A stretch of 54,130 bases of DNA from Chitinophagaceae bacterium (GTDB lineage: Bacteria; Bacteroidota; Bacteroidia; Cytophagales; Cytophagaceae). The stretch is taken from the NCBI GenBank assembly GCA_028288405.1, contig JAQBNS010000134.1, forward strand, positions 1-54,130, written 5' to 3'. Every line of letters starts with the position of its first letter. The stretch's first letter is position 1. This document shows, piece by piece, positions 34,359 to 42,356 of this stretch. The notes beneath the pieces were generated by a model. That model saw nothing but the letters and a program-made list of their open reading frames with translations, did not search any database and was not told where the DNA came from. Position numbers and translations under genes: made by a program.

Positions 34359-34927
34359 ATTTTTATAGAGAGAAGAAATGGAACAATAAACCAAGACGCA
34401 AAAATGCCTGCAATCATGAAGGTAATAGTCGCCACCAGCGATGGCCATTGCAACGTAGAGAGCCCGGTGATGGCATGTCCGGAGGTACAACCTCCCGCAT
34501 AGCGAGTTCCGAAGCCCACTAAAAAGCCTCCAAACAAACTGAAAATCCAGGTTCTCAATTCACCGAGATGTTGATAGCCAAAGACTTCTACCGGAAGTAA
34601 GGTAGTGAAATGAGTAATGCCATAATGCGCAGATAGATTCTGTTTTAAAGCAGGATTCAACTGAATTTCCTCATTCGGCAAACGAAGCCAGGTTGCTGCA
34701 ATGAAAGCACCGACGGTGATGCCGGCTACAAACAAAAGATTCCAGCTTTCTTTTTTCCAATCGTATTGAAAGAACGGAACCTTAGTAGGAATGCATGCAG
34801 CACACAAGTGTCTCAAAGTAGAAGATATCCCGAATGATTTATTACCGGCCAGGTAAAGTGCCGGTACGGTAAGGCCAATGAGTGGTCCTGCGATATACCA
34901 AGGCCATGGTGCATAGATCCAATTCAT
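34355..34927 (-). CDS. YeeE/YedE-type sulfur transporter half
   Basis: This 190-residue membrane protein carries the YeeE signature GTRYAGGCTSGHAITG, where the Cys is a sulfur-relay residue in TsuA. Additional Cys residues lie in RHLCAACIP. It is translated just before the second half, with ATGA overlap at 34355-34358. In full-length YeeE both halves are in one chain; the split form is common in Bacteroidota and Proteobacteria and often sits near sulfur-oxidation or rhodanese genes, none of which is in the window. Confidence 0.85.
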   Translation of the reverse strand: MNWIYAPWPWYIAGPLIGLTVPALYLAGNKSFGISSTLRHLCAACIPTKVPFFQYDWKKESWNLLFVAGITVGAFIAATWLRLPNEEIQLNPALKQNLSAHYGITHFTTLLPVEVFGYQHLGELRTWIFSLFGGFLVGFGTRYAGGCTSGHAITGLSTLQWPSLVATITFMIAGIFASWFIVPFLLSIKI

Positions 34928-35103
34928 AAATTAATTAGACTGGTTTGGTAGAATATAAAGCTAACAAGATTTAGGGAGACTTAGTTTAATTTATGGCACA
35001 AAAATGAACGGGGTATATGTCAAGACAGAGCGTGATAAAAGGAATATCGTTTGGGATGCTCTGTGTAAATGGTTAGTATTGGTCACTTTAATGGTTTCCC
35101 ATT
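34928..35103. other. Divergent intergenic region
   Basis: This 176-base AT-rich gap separates the YeeE pair from the glycoside hydrolase gene. It must hold promoters for both directions, but no clear TAnnTTTG with a spaced TTG was found on either strand. Confidence 0.4.
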
Positions 35104-36999
35104 ATGAAAACTCGCGTCCAGCTCTTTATCCTGCTCATCATTCATACATTGGCGTATGAATGTTCCGCTCAAATCAATTCTCCTAAGATAAACATCTCCA
35201 AAGAGATGATTATTTCACTGTCTACTTTTGACGGCGATCCTATGCTGATGTTTGATGGGAATATTACCACCGAATGGTTTCCGGGGTGGAACTCATTATA
35301 CTATCCGGCTAACATTGTGATTGATTTAAGAACATCCAACCGATTGACTAAAGTAAGATTTTATGATGGAAAGGGAAACCAAAGAATTAAGATCACAGCG
35401 GGATTGACGCCTTTTAATGGAAAGGAATTGGTGAATACGAATCTTGATAAATTTAATGAATGGAGAGAAGTAAGTTTCGACATACAGGCCAGATACCTGG
35501 TGATTTCTCTGCCTCAATCTAAAACACCTTCTCCTCCTGAGATTGAATTTTACGGAACATCATCCAGTCCGTCTCCAGGTCCTCCCGTCTCTTTTGTCAT
35601 GCAAAATAATGTGAACGGCATATTTGGCGTGAATTCTTTTCATTGGGTACCGAACGAAGTCTTATCGCCATTTAAATACATAAGGGAATACCAATATTGG
35701 CAATGGATGGAAGGGATTCCGGATAAAATAACATTTGAACCGACCCGGTCAGGAGCCGGTAACTTCGATACGCATTATCAAACCATGAAGCAGGAAGGAT
35801 TTGTAGTTGTGCCTTGTATCAATCAAACTCCGGATTGGTTCAATACACAGAATGATCCAGCTTTTAACCAGGATTGGAAACCCATAGAGGCAGGAGCAAA
35901 TGCAGAAAATCCTGCCTCGTATATTCATTATGCCAAGTTCCTCTTTCAACTCAGTGCGCGCTATGGAAAAAAAACAGTGCCTGATAATTTGCTGAGTATT
36001 GATGGAACACCTTTTTGGACTGGCGCACCTGCAAATATTAAACGATCAGGATTGAATTTGTTGGAGTATATAGAAGTTTGGAATGAACCCGATAAAACCT
36101 GGAAAGGGCCCAAAGCCTATTTTTCTCCTTATGAATTTGCCGCGATGATGTCTGCTGCCTATGACGGACACTGTGGTACACTGGGACCTAATGTAGGTAT
36201 CAAGACCGCTAACCCCGACATGAAAGTAGTCATGGGGGGATTGGCGCGCTTATCGATCGATTACATTCAAGCCATGGACTTATGGTTTAAGCAATACCGG
36301 AAAGATGGCAAGTTTGCTTCTGATGTCATGAACTTTCACCATTACTCCAACTCGGTAGACATTCAATCTACGGCTACTAATGCCATTGGCATCTCTCCGG
36401 AGGCGGATAAGCTGGATGAAAAACTGGAAACCGTGAAGCGGTTTGTGAATACCTATTTTCCCGGTAAAGAAGTGTGGCTCTCTGAATATGGTTATGATAC
36501 GAACAATTCTACACAACGTGTGCCGACGACTGAAACATTACTAACGCAGGAAGACGCACAGGCGGCATGGTTGATCAGGTCTATGTTGATGATCATGAAA
36601 TCGAACATTGATAAGGCTTTTTTATACAGCGTAACAGATACGGGAACCAGTCCAAATGGATTGTATTCAAGAAGCGGTGTAGTAGGGCATTCTTCAGAAA
36701 ATTACAGTAAAAAATTAAGTTGGTATAGTTTGCAGCGACTCAGAGAAACAGTAGAAGATTTTAAACTGCTATCCATGACGCAGACTCCTGTATTTATGAA
36801 TTTTTCTTTTCAAAAAGGGGATGAACGAAGAGTCTTTATTGTGTATGCACAAGCCGGTAAAAAGGAATACCAGTTGGATTTAAAAGGAAATGAGATTAAG
36901 TATTATAAAAGAAACGAAATACCCATTTTGCTAAAATCCACGGATTACGGTAAGAAGTTCTTGATCGATGAACATCCTTTAGTTTTTACAATCAAGTAA
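35104..36999 (+). CDS. Secreted clan GH-A glycoside hydrolase with N-terminal F5/8-type domain
   Basis: The 631-residue protein has a signal peptide (cleavage near CSAQ, residue 22), a discoidin/F5-8C-like carbohydrate-binding domain (about 30-150; MFDGNITTEWFPGW, RLTKVRFYDGKG) and a TIM-barrel hydrolase (about 165-560). The barrel has the clan GH-A acid/base motif EVWNEPDK with Glu328 and a candidate nucleophile Glu461 in VWLSEYGYD. It resembles GH39/GH5-type enzymes, but the exact family and substrate are uncertain. No type IX sorting domain is evident at the C-terminus. The gene stands alone between the YeeE pair and the tRNA region. Confidence 0.8.
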   Translation: MKTRVQLFILLIIHTLAYECSAQINSPKINISKEMIISLSTFDGDPMLMFDGNITTEWFPGWNSLYYPANIVIDLRTSNRLTKVRFYDGKGNQRIKITAGLTPFNGKELVNTNLDKFNEWREVSFDIQARYLVISLPQSKTPSPPEIEFYGTSSSPSPGPPVSFVMQNNVNGIFGVNSFHWVPNEVLSPFKYIREYQYWQWMEGIPDKITFEPTRSGAGNFDTHYQTMKQEGFVVVPCINQTPDWFNTQNDPAFNQDWKPIEAGANAENPASYIHYAKFLFQLSARYGKKTVPDNLLSIDGTPFWTGAPANIKRSGLNLLEYIEVWNEPDKTWKGPKAYFSPYEFAAMMSAAYDGHCGTLGPNVGIKTANPDMKVVMGGLARLSIDYIQAMDLWFKQYRKDGKFASDVMNFHHYSNSVDIQSTATNAIGISPEADKLDEKLETVKRFVNTYFPGKEVWLSEYGYDTNNSTQRVPTTETLLTQEDAQAAWLIRSMLMIMKSNIDKAFLYSVTDTGTSPNGLYSRSGVVGHSSENYSKKLSWYSLQRLRETVEDFKLLSMTQTPVFMNFSFQKGDERRVFIVYAQAGKKEYQLDLKGNEIKYYKRNEIPILLKSTDYGKKFLIDEHPLVFTIK

Positions 37000-37018
37000 T
37001 ACCCTCAAAACTAAAAAC

Positions 37019-37054
37019 AAAAAGCCTGACAATCTTTCGATTACCTGGCTTTTT
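37019..37054. terminator. Two-way terminator after the glycoside hydrolase
   Basis: AAAAAGCC (37019-37026) pairs with GGCTTTTT (37047-37054). An inner AATC/GATT pairing closes the loop and a 4-base mismatch lies between. T-runs lie on both strands, so it can end the plus-strand hydrolase and any minus-strand RNA from the tRNA side. Confidence 0.7.
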
Positions 37055-37055
37055 G

Positions 37056-37127
37056 CGGAATGAACGTCCCGAGACCTTTCCGTCCGAAGCGCCGGGACAA
37101 TCTAACCAGTTGAACGATTAGAAAAGG
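37056..37127 (-). pseudogene. Decayed tRNA-like unit
   Basis: Read on the minus strand, the D-arm GTTCAACTGGTTAGAT and the end ATTCCGC match the neighbouring tRNA-Asp. The 5' acceptor strand no longer pairs, and the anticodon and T arms have been replaced by other GC-rich stems. Like tRNA-Asp it is followed by an AAAGCC/GGCTTT hairpin, which suggests a duplicated tRNA-terminator unit. Confidence 0.45.
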
Positions 37128-37136
37128 TGATAAAAC

Positions 37137-37167
37137 AAAAAAGCCTTAAGATTACTCTCAAGGCTTT
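37137..37167 (-). terminator. Intrinsic terminator of tRNA-Asp
   Basis: On the minus strand AAAGCCTT (37167-37160) pairs with AAGGCTTT (37147-37140), followed by more T residues. It lies 4 bases beyond the tRNA 3' end. Confidence 0.75.
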
Positions 37168-37170
37168 CTG

Positions 37171-37244
37171 CGGAATGGACGGGACTCGAACCCGCGACCT
37201 CCTGCGTGACAGGCAGGCATTCTAACCAACTGAACTACCACTCC
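37171..37244 (-). tRNA. tRNA-Asp (anticodon GUC)
   Basis: This 74-base cloverleaf has acceptor GGAGTGG/CCATTCC (one G-U), D-arm GTTC/GAAT, anticodon arm CCTGC-CTGTCAC-GCAGG with anticodon GTC, and T-arm GCGGG-TTCGAGT-CCCGT. The discriminator is G. CCA is not encoded. Its own promoter lies at 37272-37302 and a terminator follows. Confidence 0.96.
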
Positions 37245-37271
37245 GTTTACCATTTCTTTCGATTTGGTATG

Positions 37272-37302
37272 CAAAAGTAAGCTGTTTATTTTTAGGATGC
37301 AA
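37272..37302 (-). promoter_or_regulatory. Promoter of tRNA-Asp
   Basis: On the minus strand TTG (37302-37300), 20 bases, then TACTTTTG (37279-37272) match the -33/-7 pattern. Transcription should start about 20 bases before the tRNA. Confidence 0.6.
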
Positions 37303-37362
37303 ATCCATAAACCTATTTTAATTGAGATTTATCCACTTTTTATAATAATCATTAATAATTAC

Positions 37363-37370
37363 TACCTTTG
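37363..37370 (+). promoter_or_regulatory. -7 box of accA
   Basis: TACCTTTG fits TAnnTTTG and lies 28 bases before the accA ATG. No TTG at normal spacing was found. Confidence 0.5.
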
Positions 37371-37398
37371 ATCCTTCATAACATCCGAAAGTAGAACT

Positions 37399-38370
37399 AT
37401 GTATTTGGACTTCGAAAAACCGATTCAAGACCTGGAAGGCAAACTTGCTGAAATGAAACAGATTGCTGATGACTCAGATGTAGATGTGAGCCAGGAAGTG
37501 AAATCCCTAGAAGAGAAAATCAAAACACTTAAGAAAGATATTTACTCGAACCTTACGCGTTGGCAAAAAGTACAATTGTCCAGACATCCGGATCGTCCTT
37601 ATACCTTGGATTATATCGAAAACATCTGTGACCAATTTATAGAATTACATGGCGATAGAGTGGTGAAAGATGATAAGGCGATAGTTGGTGGTTTTGCTGA
37701 AATCGATGGACAATCTTTCATGATCATTGGACATCAAAAAGGAAAGAATACAAAAATGCGCCAGATCCGTAACTTCGGTATGGCCAATCCTGATGGATAC
37801 CGCAAGGCTTTGCGTCTGATGCGTGTAGCCGAAAAATTCAATAAGCCCATTATTACTTTGATCGATACTCCAGGTGCCTACTGCGGATTGGAAGCAGAAG
37901 AAAGAGGACAAGGAGAAGCCATCGCGCGTAACATCAAAGAAATGTTCATGCTGAAAGTACCCGTCATTTGTATCATCATTGGAGAAGGTGCTTCTGGTGG
38001 AGCACTGGGTATTGCGATTGGTGACAAAGTATTGATGCTGGAAAATACATGGTACTCTGTAATTTCTCCGGAGTCTTGTTCTTCTATCTTATGGAGAACA
38101 TGGGAGCATAAAGAAAGAGCGGCTGAAGCATTGAAGCTGACTGCGGAAGACATGTTGAAGTTTAAACTGATCGACGGTATTGTAAAAGAACCATTGGGTG
38201 GTGCACATGCCGATAGGGAATCGATGTATAAGAAATTGAAAAAAGTAATTCTGGACACTACTGCTGCTTTGCAAAAGATAGATCCGGAACAACGCATCAT
38301 GGAGCGTATTGATAAGTTCTCTGCTATGGGAGTAGTAGAAGAAACTCCTGCTGAAGAAATCAGTGAATGA
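37399..38370 (+). CDS. accA: Acetyl-CoA carboxylase carboxyltransferase subunit alpha
   Basis: AccA forms, with AccD, the carboxyltransferase that moves CO2 from biotin to acetyl-CoA to give malonyl-CoA. The 323-residue protein shows the family blocks [31 protein letters not shown] and [19 protein letters not shown]. No accD lies next to it. It ends within the ATG of the MBL gene (4-base overlap), so the two are coupled. The malonyl-CoA feeds ordinary fatty acids and would also feed the polyene pathway. Confidence 0.97.
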   Translation: MYLDFEKPIQDLEGKLAEMKQIADDSDVDVSQEVKSLEEKIKTLKKDIYSNLTRWQKVQLSRHPDRPYTLDYIENICDQFIELHGDRVVKDDKAIVGGFAEIDGQSFMIIGHQKGKNTKMRQIRNFGMANPDGYRKALRLMRVAEKFNKPIITLIDTPGAYCGLEAEERGQGEAIARNIKEMFMLKVPVICIIIGEGASGGALGIAIGDKVLMLENTWYSVISPESCSSILWRTWEHKERAAEALKLTAEDMLKFKLIDGIVKEPLGGAHADRESMYKKLKKVILDTTAALQKIDPEQRIMERIDKFSAMGVVEETPAEEISE

Positions 38371-39203
38371 AATGCCATTCCATAGATACAGGATATTTTA
38401 AATTAGACGGGGGAGCTATGTTTGGCGTGGTTCCCCAATCTATTTGGAGGAAAACCAATCCTCCGGATGAAAACAATCTCTGTCAATGGGCCATGCGATG
38501 TCTATTGATAGAAGAGGGAAATAAACTCATCCTGATCGATACCGGAATTGGCAATAAACAAGATTCCGCATTTTTAAAGCATTACCATTTACATGGTAAT
38601 GCCAATTTAATATCTTCCATCCGTCAGGCTGGTTTTCACGAAGATCAAATTACAGATGTTATTTTAACCCATCTTCATCTTGATCATGTCGGAGGTGCAG
38701 TCTGTCGATCGGGGAATAGCTTGCTACCTACTTTCTCTCAGGCGAAGTATTGGGTCCACCAAGGGCAATGGAACTGGGCTACGATCAATCCTAATCCCAG
38801 AGAGAAAGCGAGTTTTCTACAAGAAAATATGCAACCCTTGGTTGAATCCGGGCAATTGAATTTCATTCAAGGAGCAGAGAGTCCATTTTCGTTCATCAAT
38901 TTTTTTGTAGCAGATGGTCATACAGAAAAACAATTGATTCCCTTGATCAAATTTCAAGATCGAATCCTTGCTTACGCAGCAGATCTCATTCCTTCGGTCA
39001 CTCATCTTCCGCTAGCCTACGTTGCTTCTTATGATGTGAGACCCTTAATTGCGATGACTGAAAAGGAACGTTTTTTACAAGAAGCGCTGGCTCAGCAATG
39101 GACTTTGTTTTTTGAACATGATCCGGTTAATGAAGCGTGTCACCTGATACAAACTGAAAAAGGAATCAGAGTGGGAGAGAAGGGCGATCTCATGAACCTC
39201 TAA
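38367..39203 (+). CDS. Metallo-beta-lactamase-fold hydrolase
   Basis: The 278-residue protein has the metal-binding motif HLHLDH at His102-His104-Asp106-His107, then further ligands in VADGHTEKQ and near the C-terminus (FFEHDP). The overall pattern, with LIDTGIGNK before the motif, resembles the AHL-lactonase/YtnP-like group, but the substrate is unknown. No signal peptide is present, so it is cytoplasmic. It is translationally coupled to accA. Confidence 0.85.
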   Translation: MKCHSIDTGYFKLDGGAMFGVVPQSIWRKTNPPDENNLCQWAMRCLLIEEGNKLILIDTGIGNKQDSAFLKHYHLHGNANLISSIRQAGFHEDQITDVILTHLHLDHVGGAVCRSGNSLLPTFSQAKYWVHQGQWNWATINPNPREKASFLQENMQPLVESGQLNFIQGAESPFSFINFFVADGHTEKQLIPLIKFQDRILAYAADLIPSVTHLPLAYVASYDVRPLIAMTEKERFLQEALAQQWTLFFEHDPVNEACHLIQTEKGIRVGEKGDLMNL

Positions 39204-39266
39204 TCACGAGGACGCATAATAGCATGTATTAAAGTCTAGTATACAAACCAACTAAATTTATTTATT

Positions 39267-40004
39267 ATGAAGAAAAAAGTATTGCTTACACTTTTTAGTT
39301 TTTTAGGATTAGCCACTGTTTCCTCAGCACAGATTTCATTCGGCCCTAAATTAGGTGTTGGCCTTTCAACTTTTAGAGATGTTAAAAAGCCGGCGGATCA
39401 ACCAGGAACAAACTATTCATACCTGGTAGTACCGCAAGTAGGAGTATTATTAAATGTACAATTGGGGAATCACCTTGCTGTGAGACCAGAGTTGCTTTAT
39501 ACACAGAGAGCAACAGCTGGAGAAAGCAGTAGTATCTATTTTGGAAATACCTATTCAGCCAAGATTATTATGAGGGTTTCTTATATAGAGTTGCCAATTA
39601 ATGTTGTAGGAAATTTGAAAGCAGGACCAGGTAATATTGAGCTATTTGCGGGACCATCTTTCGGCTATGTATTGGGAGGTAACACAAAAACAGAACTTAC
39701 TTCACCGTCTGGAACTGAAAACAGAGAAGGAAACGTGATCGCAGGAAAATCTCCGGAAAACTATAATGATCCTGGTAATACTGATCAGAATACATACATC
39801 AACCCTTTCAATGTTTCTCTGAATTTTGGAGCAGGTTATAAATTTAATAACGGTTTGTTGATTCAGTTGGGATACAATCTTGGATTTTCTAATCTCGTTC
39901 CTCATTCAGATAATTCAGCAACAGAAAACAAAAGAAGTGATACGGTTGTAAAATCGAGTGCTTTCACGTTAGGGATAGCTTATTTATTCGGAGGCAAAAA
40001 ATAG
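39267..40004 (+). CDS. Small outer-membrane beta-barrel protein (porin family, PF13568-like)
   Basis: The 245-residue protein has a signal peptide (cleavage near SSAQ, residue 22) and then an eight-strand-type barrel: FGPKLGVGLS, LLYTQRAT, IELPINVVG, ELFAGPSFGYVLGG, and a final strand AFTLGIAYLFGGKK. A paralogue with the same pattern is encoded at 41116. Such proteins are abundant in Bacteroidota and mostly of unknown role. A strong hairpin follows at 40024-40057. Confidence 0.85.
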   Translation: MKKKVLLTLFSFLGLATVSSAQISFGPKLGVGLSTFRDVKKPADQPGTNYSYLVVPQVGVLLNVQLGNHLAVRPELLYTQRATAGESSSIYFGNTYSAKIIMRVSYIELPINVVGNLKAGPGNIELFAGPSFGYVLGGNTKTELTSPSGTENREGNVIAGKSPENYNDPGNTDQNTYINPFNVSLNFGAGYKFNNGLLIQLGYNLGFSNLVPHSDNSATENKRSDTVVKSSAFTLGIAYLFGGKK

Positions 40005-40023
40005 TCCTAAACCGATTCATATT

Positions 40024-40057
40024 AAAGAAGGAGTTCATGAAAATGAACTCCTTCTTT
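40024..40057 (+). terminator. Terminator hairpin with GAAA tetraloop
   Basis: Arms 40024-40038 and 40043-40057 form a perfect 15-bp stem closed by GAAA. It ends in TTT and lies 20 bases after the beta-barrel gene. Confidence 0.75.
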
Positions 40058-40140
40058 GGTTTAGCAGTTAGCCATTGAGTAGCAAGTTTATATATCACAT
40101 ATATTCTTATATTTAGAAGCTTCATTTGACTTGAGTGTAG

Positions 40141-40998
40141 GTGCACAAAAAAAAACTGGTATCGATTTCTATAGTGTTGGGTGTCCTAATTCTGTTGGGT
40201 GTATCAGTATCTTCTTGTCTGAAAATGCGTATTTCTACCAAAGCGTTGGATAAAGAATTCAAGGAGGCTACCTATAAGCCGCATCAATACCACTACGAGG
40301 CTTGTGGACGTACCATGAACTATGCAGAAATAGGGAATGATTCATTACCGTTAGTTTTATTCATTCATGGTTCACCGGGATCATGGACCGCTTTCAAAGA
40401 CTTTTTCAAAGACAGTTTATTATTATCTAAAGTACAATTACTCTCCGTAGATAGGCCTGGTTTCGGTTATTCCAATTACGGAAAAGCAGAACCGTCTTTG
40501 GCTATACAGGCGGCTTGCATAAAGCCGCTCCTTCAAAAATATGGTGCTGGCAAACAGGTTATATTAGTAGGGCATTCTCTGGGTGGTCCTTTGATTGCAC
40601 GCATCGCGATGGATTATCCTGAACTTGTAAATTTTTTAATCTTCGTGGCTCCGTCGGTTGACCCGGCGTTAGAGCCTAAAGAGTGGTTCCGCAAACCAAT
40701 GAATACCATGCGCTGGATATTGCCTGGTTCAATCAGAGCTTCCAATGGAGAAATCATTTCTTTAAAGAAAGAGTTAGAATTGATGCTACCGCTTTGGCCC
40801 GCTCTTCATCAACCCGCAATCGTCATTCAAGGAGATCAGGATGATCTTGTACCTCCGGCAAATGCATCATTTATAAAAAGAAATATGGTAAATAGTCAGG
40901 TCAATATTGTCATGTTAAAAGACATGAATCATTTCATTCCCTGGAGAAAACCGGAGGCTATTCAACAAGCTATATTGGAAGCGTTAAGTGTTAAATAG
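40141..40998 (+). CDS. Alpha/beta hydrolase, predicted lipoprotein
   Basis: The 285-residue protein has a membrane/lipoprotein signal with lipobox VSSC (Cys26), then an alpha/beta hydrolase fold. The oxyanion region is HGSPGSW, the nucleophile Ser146 lies in VGHSLGG, the likely Asp is 234 or 235 in GDQDDLVPP, and the His is 264 in MNHFIPW. The substrate is unknown. The GTG start is the only in-frame start before the signal. It lies between two paralogous beta-barrel genes. Confidence 0.85.
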   Translation: MHKKKLVSISIVLGVLILLGVSVSSCLKMRISTKALDKEFKEATYKPHQYHYEACGRTMNYAEIGNDSLPLVLFIHGSPGSWTAFKDFFKDSLLLSKVQLLSVDRPGFGYSNYGKAEPSLAIQAACIKPLLQKYGAGKQVILVGHSLGGPLIARIAMDYPELVNFLIFVAPSVDPALEPKEWFRKPMNTMRWILPGSIRASNGEIISLKKELELMLPLWPALHQPAIVIQGDQDDLVPPANASFIKRNMVNSQVNIVMLKDMNHFIPWRKPEAIQQAILEALSVK

Positions 40999-41115
40999 TA
41001 GTCTAGGAGGTAATGGTGCTAAGTTTGACGGTATAACTTGCTTTTTTTCTTATGCATGCATATATTGTCTTTTCCTTTTTTAGCATTCATTTTTAACTAA
41101 CCATATCACATTATT

Positions 41116-41793
41116 ATGAAAAAAGTATTACTCAGTTTATTTGTTCTTGCTGGTTTAAGCATAGCTTCTTATGGGCAAGGCATCATTGGTCCTAAAGTAG
41201 GTTTGGCGATTTGCAATGCAAAGGATGTCAAAGTTCCTGCAGGCCAATCATCTAATGCATATCAGTCTCTTATAACTCCTCAGTTGGGAATTGTATTCAA
41301 TGCAAGACTAGGAGATTATGTGTCATTGAGACCCGAAATTTTGTATTCGCAAAGAGGTTTCAAAATTGACAATTCAGGCAGCACTGGTACCGCCAGACTT
41401 AATTACCTGGAAATTCCGTTCAATGTAGTCGGTACCTTTAAAGCCGGTCCTGGAAAAATAGAAGTATTTGCAGGGCCTTCAGTGGGTTACATGTTTAGCG
41501 GTAAATATAAAACAGATGCAAAAACATATGGAGTCAAAGGCGAAGATCAGCCAACAGCAACTGATCCGGATAACGTTTATGTGAATTACCTCAATGTTTC
41601 TATGAATGCTGGTTTGGGATACAACTGGAAAGGTTTGATATTCCAGGCGGAGTATAACTTAGGATTTTCTAATTTTAATCCCCACTATGAAGACAGAGAC
41701 AGTCAGGCTGAGCAAAATAGAGGAGATAATGTTTCTAAATTCTCTTCTGTGAACTTAGCGGTCATATACCTGTTTGGTGGAAAAGACGAGTAA
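41116..41793 (+). CDS. Small outer-membrane beta-barrel protein, paralogue of the 39267 gene
   Basis: The 225-residue protein has a signal peptide (cleavage near SYGQ, residue 21) followed by the same strand pattern as the gene at 39267: IGPKVGLAICNAKDVKVPAG, LGIVFNARLGD, LRPEILYSQRG, LEIPFNVVGTFKAGPGKIE, VFAGPSVGYMF and a closing VNLAVIYLFGGK. The two probably arose by local duplication. The function is unknown. It is followed by a two-way terminator. Confidence 0.85.
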   Translation: MKKVLLSLFVLAGLSIASYGQGIIGPKVGLAICNAKDVKVPAGQSSNAYQSLITPQLGIVFNARLGDYVSLRPEILYSQRGFKIDNSGSTGTARLNYLEIPFNVVGTFKAGPGKIEVFAGPSVGYMFSGKYKTDAKTYGVKGEDQPTATDPDNVYVNYLNVSMNAGLGYNWKGLIFQAEYNLGFSNFNPHYEDRDSQAEQNRGDNVSKFSSVNLAVIYLFGGKDE

Positions 41794-41811
41794 GTATCAC
41801 TAACTTTATAC

Positions 41812-41848
41812 AAAAAGAGCGCTGGAGTAATTCTCCAGCGCTCTTTTT
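41812..41848. terminator. Two-way intrinsic terminator
   Basis: AAAAAGAGCGCTGGAG (41812-41827) and its exact complement (41833-41848) form a 16-bp stem with a 5-base loop, with A- and T-runs at the ends. It serves the convergent genes on both sides. Confidence 0.88.
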
Positions 41849-41876
41849 ATTTATGAATTTAACTAAACTAAATACA

Positions 41877-42284
41877 CTATTGTGCAATCATATACACTAA
41901 CTCTATCCGACCCAAAGCATTGACATCAAATCGGAGAGACCTGACATTTTTTACCAATAAACGGTTTTCACAATCACTTCCTGGATCTACCTGATAAATA
42001 AAGGTTTTCTTGCCTCTGGAAAAAAACAGGCTCTTATCCGGCTTTCCGATGTATTTCATAAGTTGTTCATCTTTTTTATTCATGAACTCTTCTTTGTGTT
42101 GGAGTAAGACATCTACCAAAGCTGTTCTTTTTAAGTAACAGGCATTGGTATCGGCTATCCAACTTTTATTATCAAAACCTTCTACCTTTACCGGAGCGGA
42201 GCAAGACGCTAGTCCAAGTCCAATCAAAACGGTCAGAACCAGCATCTTTGAGCTAATTCCTGTAATTTTTCCACAACCACTCAT
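41877..42284 (-). CDS. Predicted lipoprotein of unknown function
   Basis: The 135-residue protein has a lipoprotein signal with lipobox GLASC (Cys28). An internal Met14 (MLVLTVLIGLGLASC) would give a more typical signal length. The mature part holds a helical segment and then YIGKPDK, FFSRGKKTFIYQVD and a C-terminal strand; this order faintly recalls the BamE/SmpA fold, but I do not claim it. A -7-like box lies at 42318-42325 on the same strand. Confidence 0.6.
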   Translation of the reverse strand: MSGCGKITGISSKMLVLTVLIGLGLASCSAPVKVEGFDNKSWIADTNACYLKRTALVDVLLQHKEEFMNKKDEQLMKYIGKPDKSLFFSRGKKTFIYQVDPGSDCENRLLVKNVRSLRFDVNALGRIELVYMIAQ

Positions 42285-42317
42285 TATAAAAGCTTATTTT
42301 CTTAATTTCGGAGTACC

Positions 42318-42325
42318 CAAAGGTA
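42318..42325 (-). promoter_or_regulatory. -7 box of the lipoprotein gene
   Basis: TACCTTTG on the minus strand, 33 bases before the first ATG (42284). No spaced TTG is visible. Confidence 0.4.
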
Positions 42326-42356
42326 AGCATTTGGGCATGTAAAGAAAATTTGAGGT

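Noticed and set aside
34359-34490. N-terminal extension of the DUF6691-like protein
   Set aside because: It lies inside the partner gene and codes a Cys/His-rich stretch typical of an out-of-frame shadow; the ATG at 34358 overlaps by 4 bases as expected.
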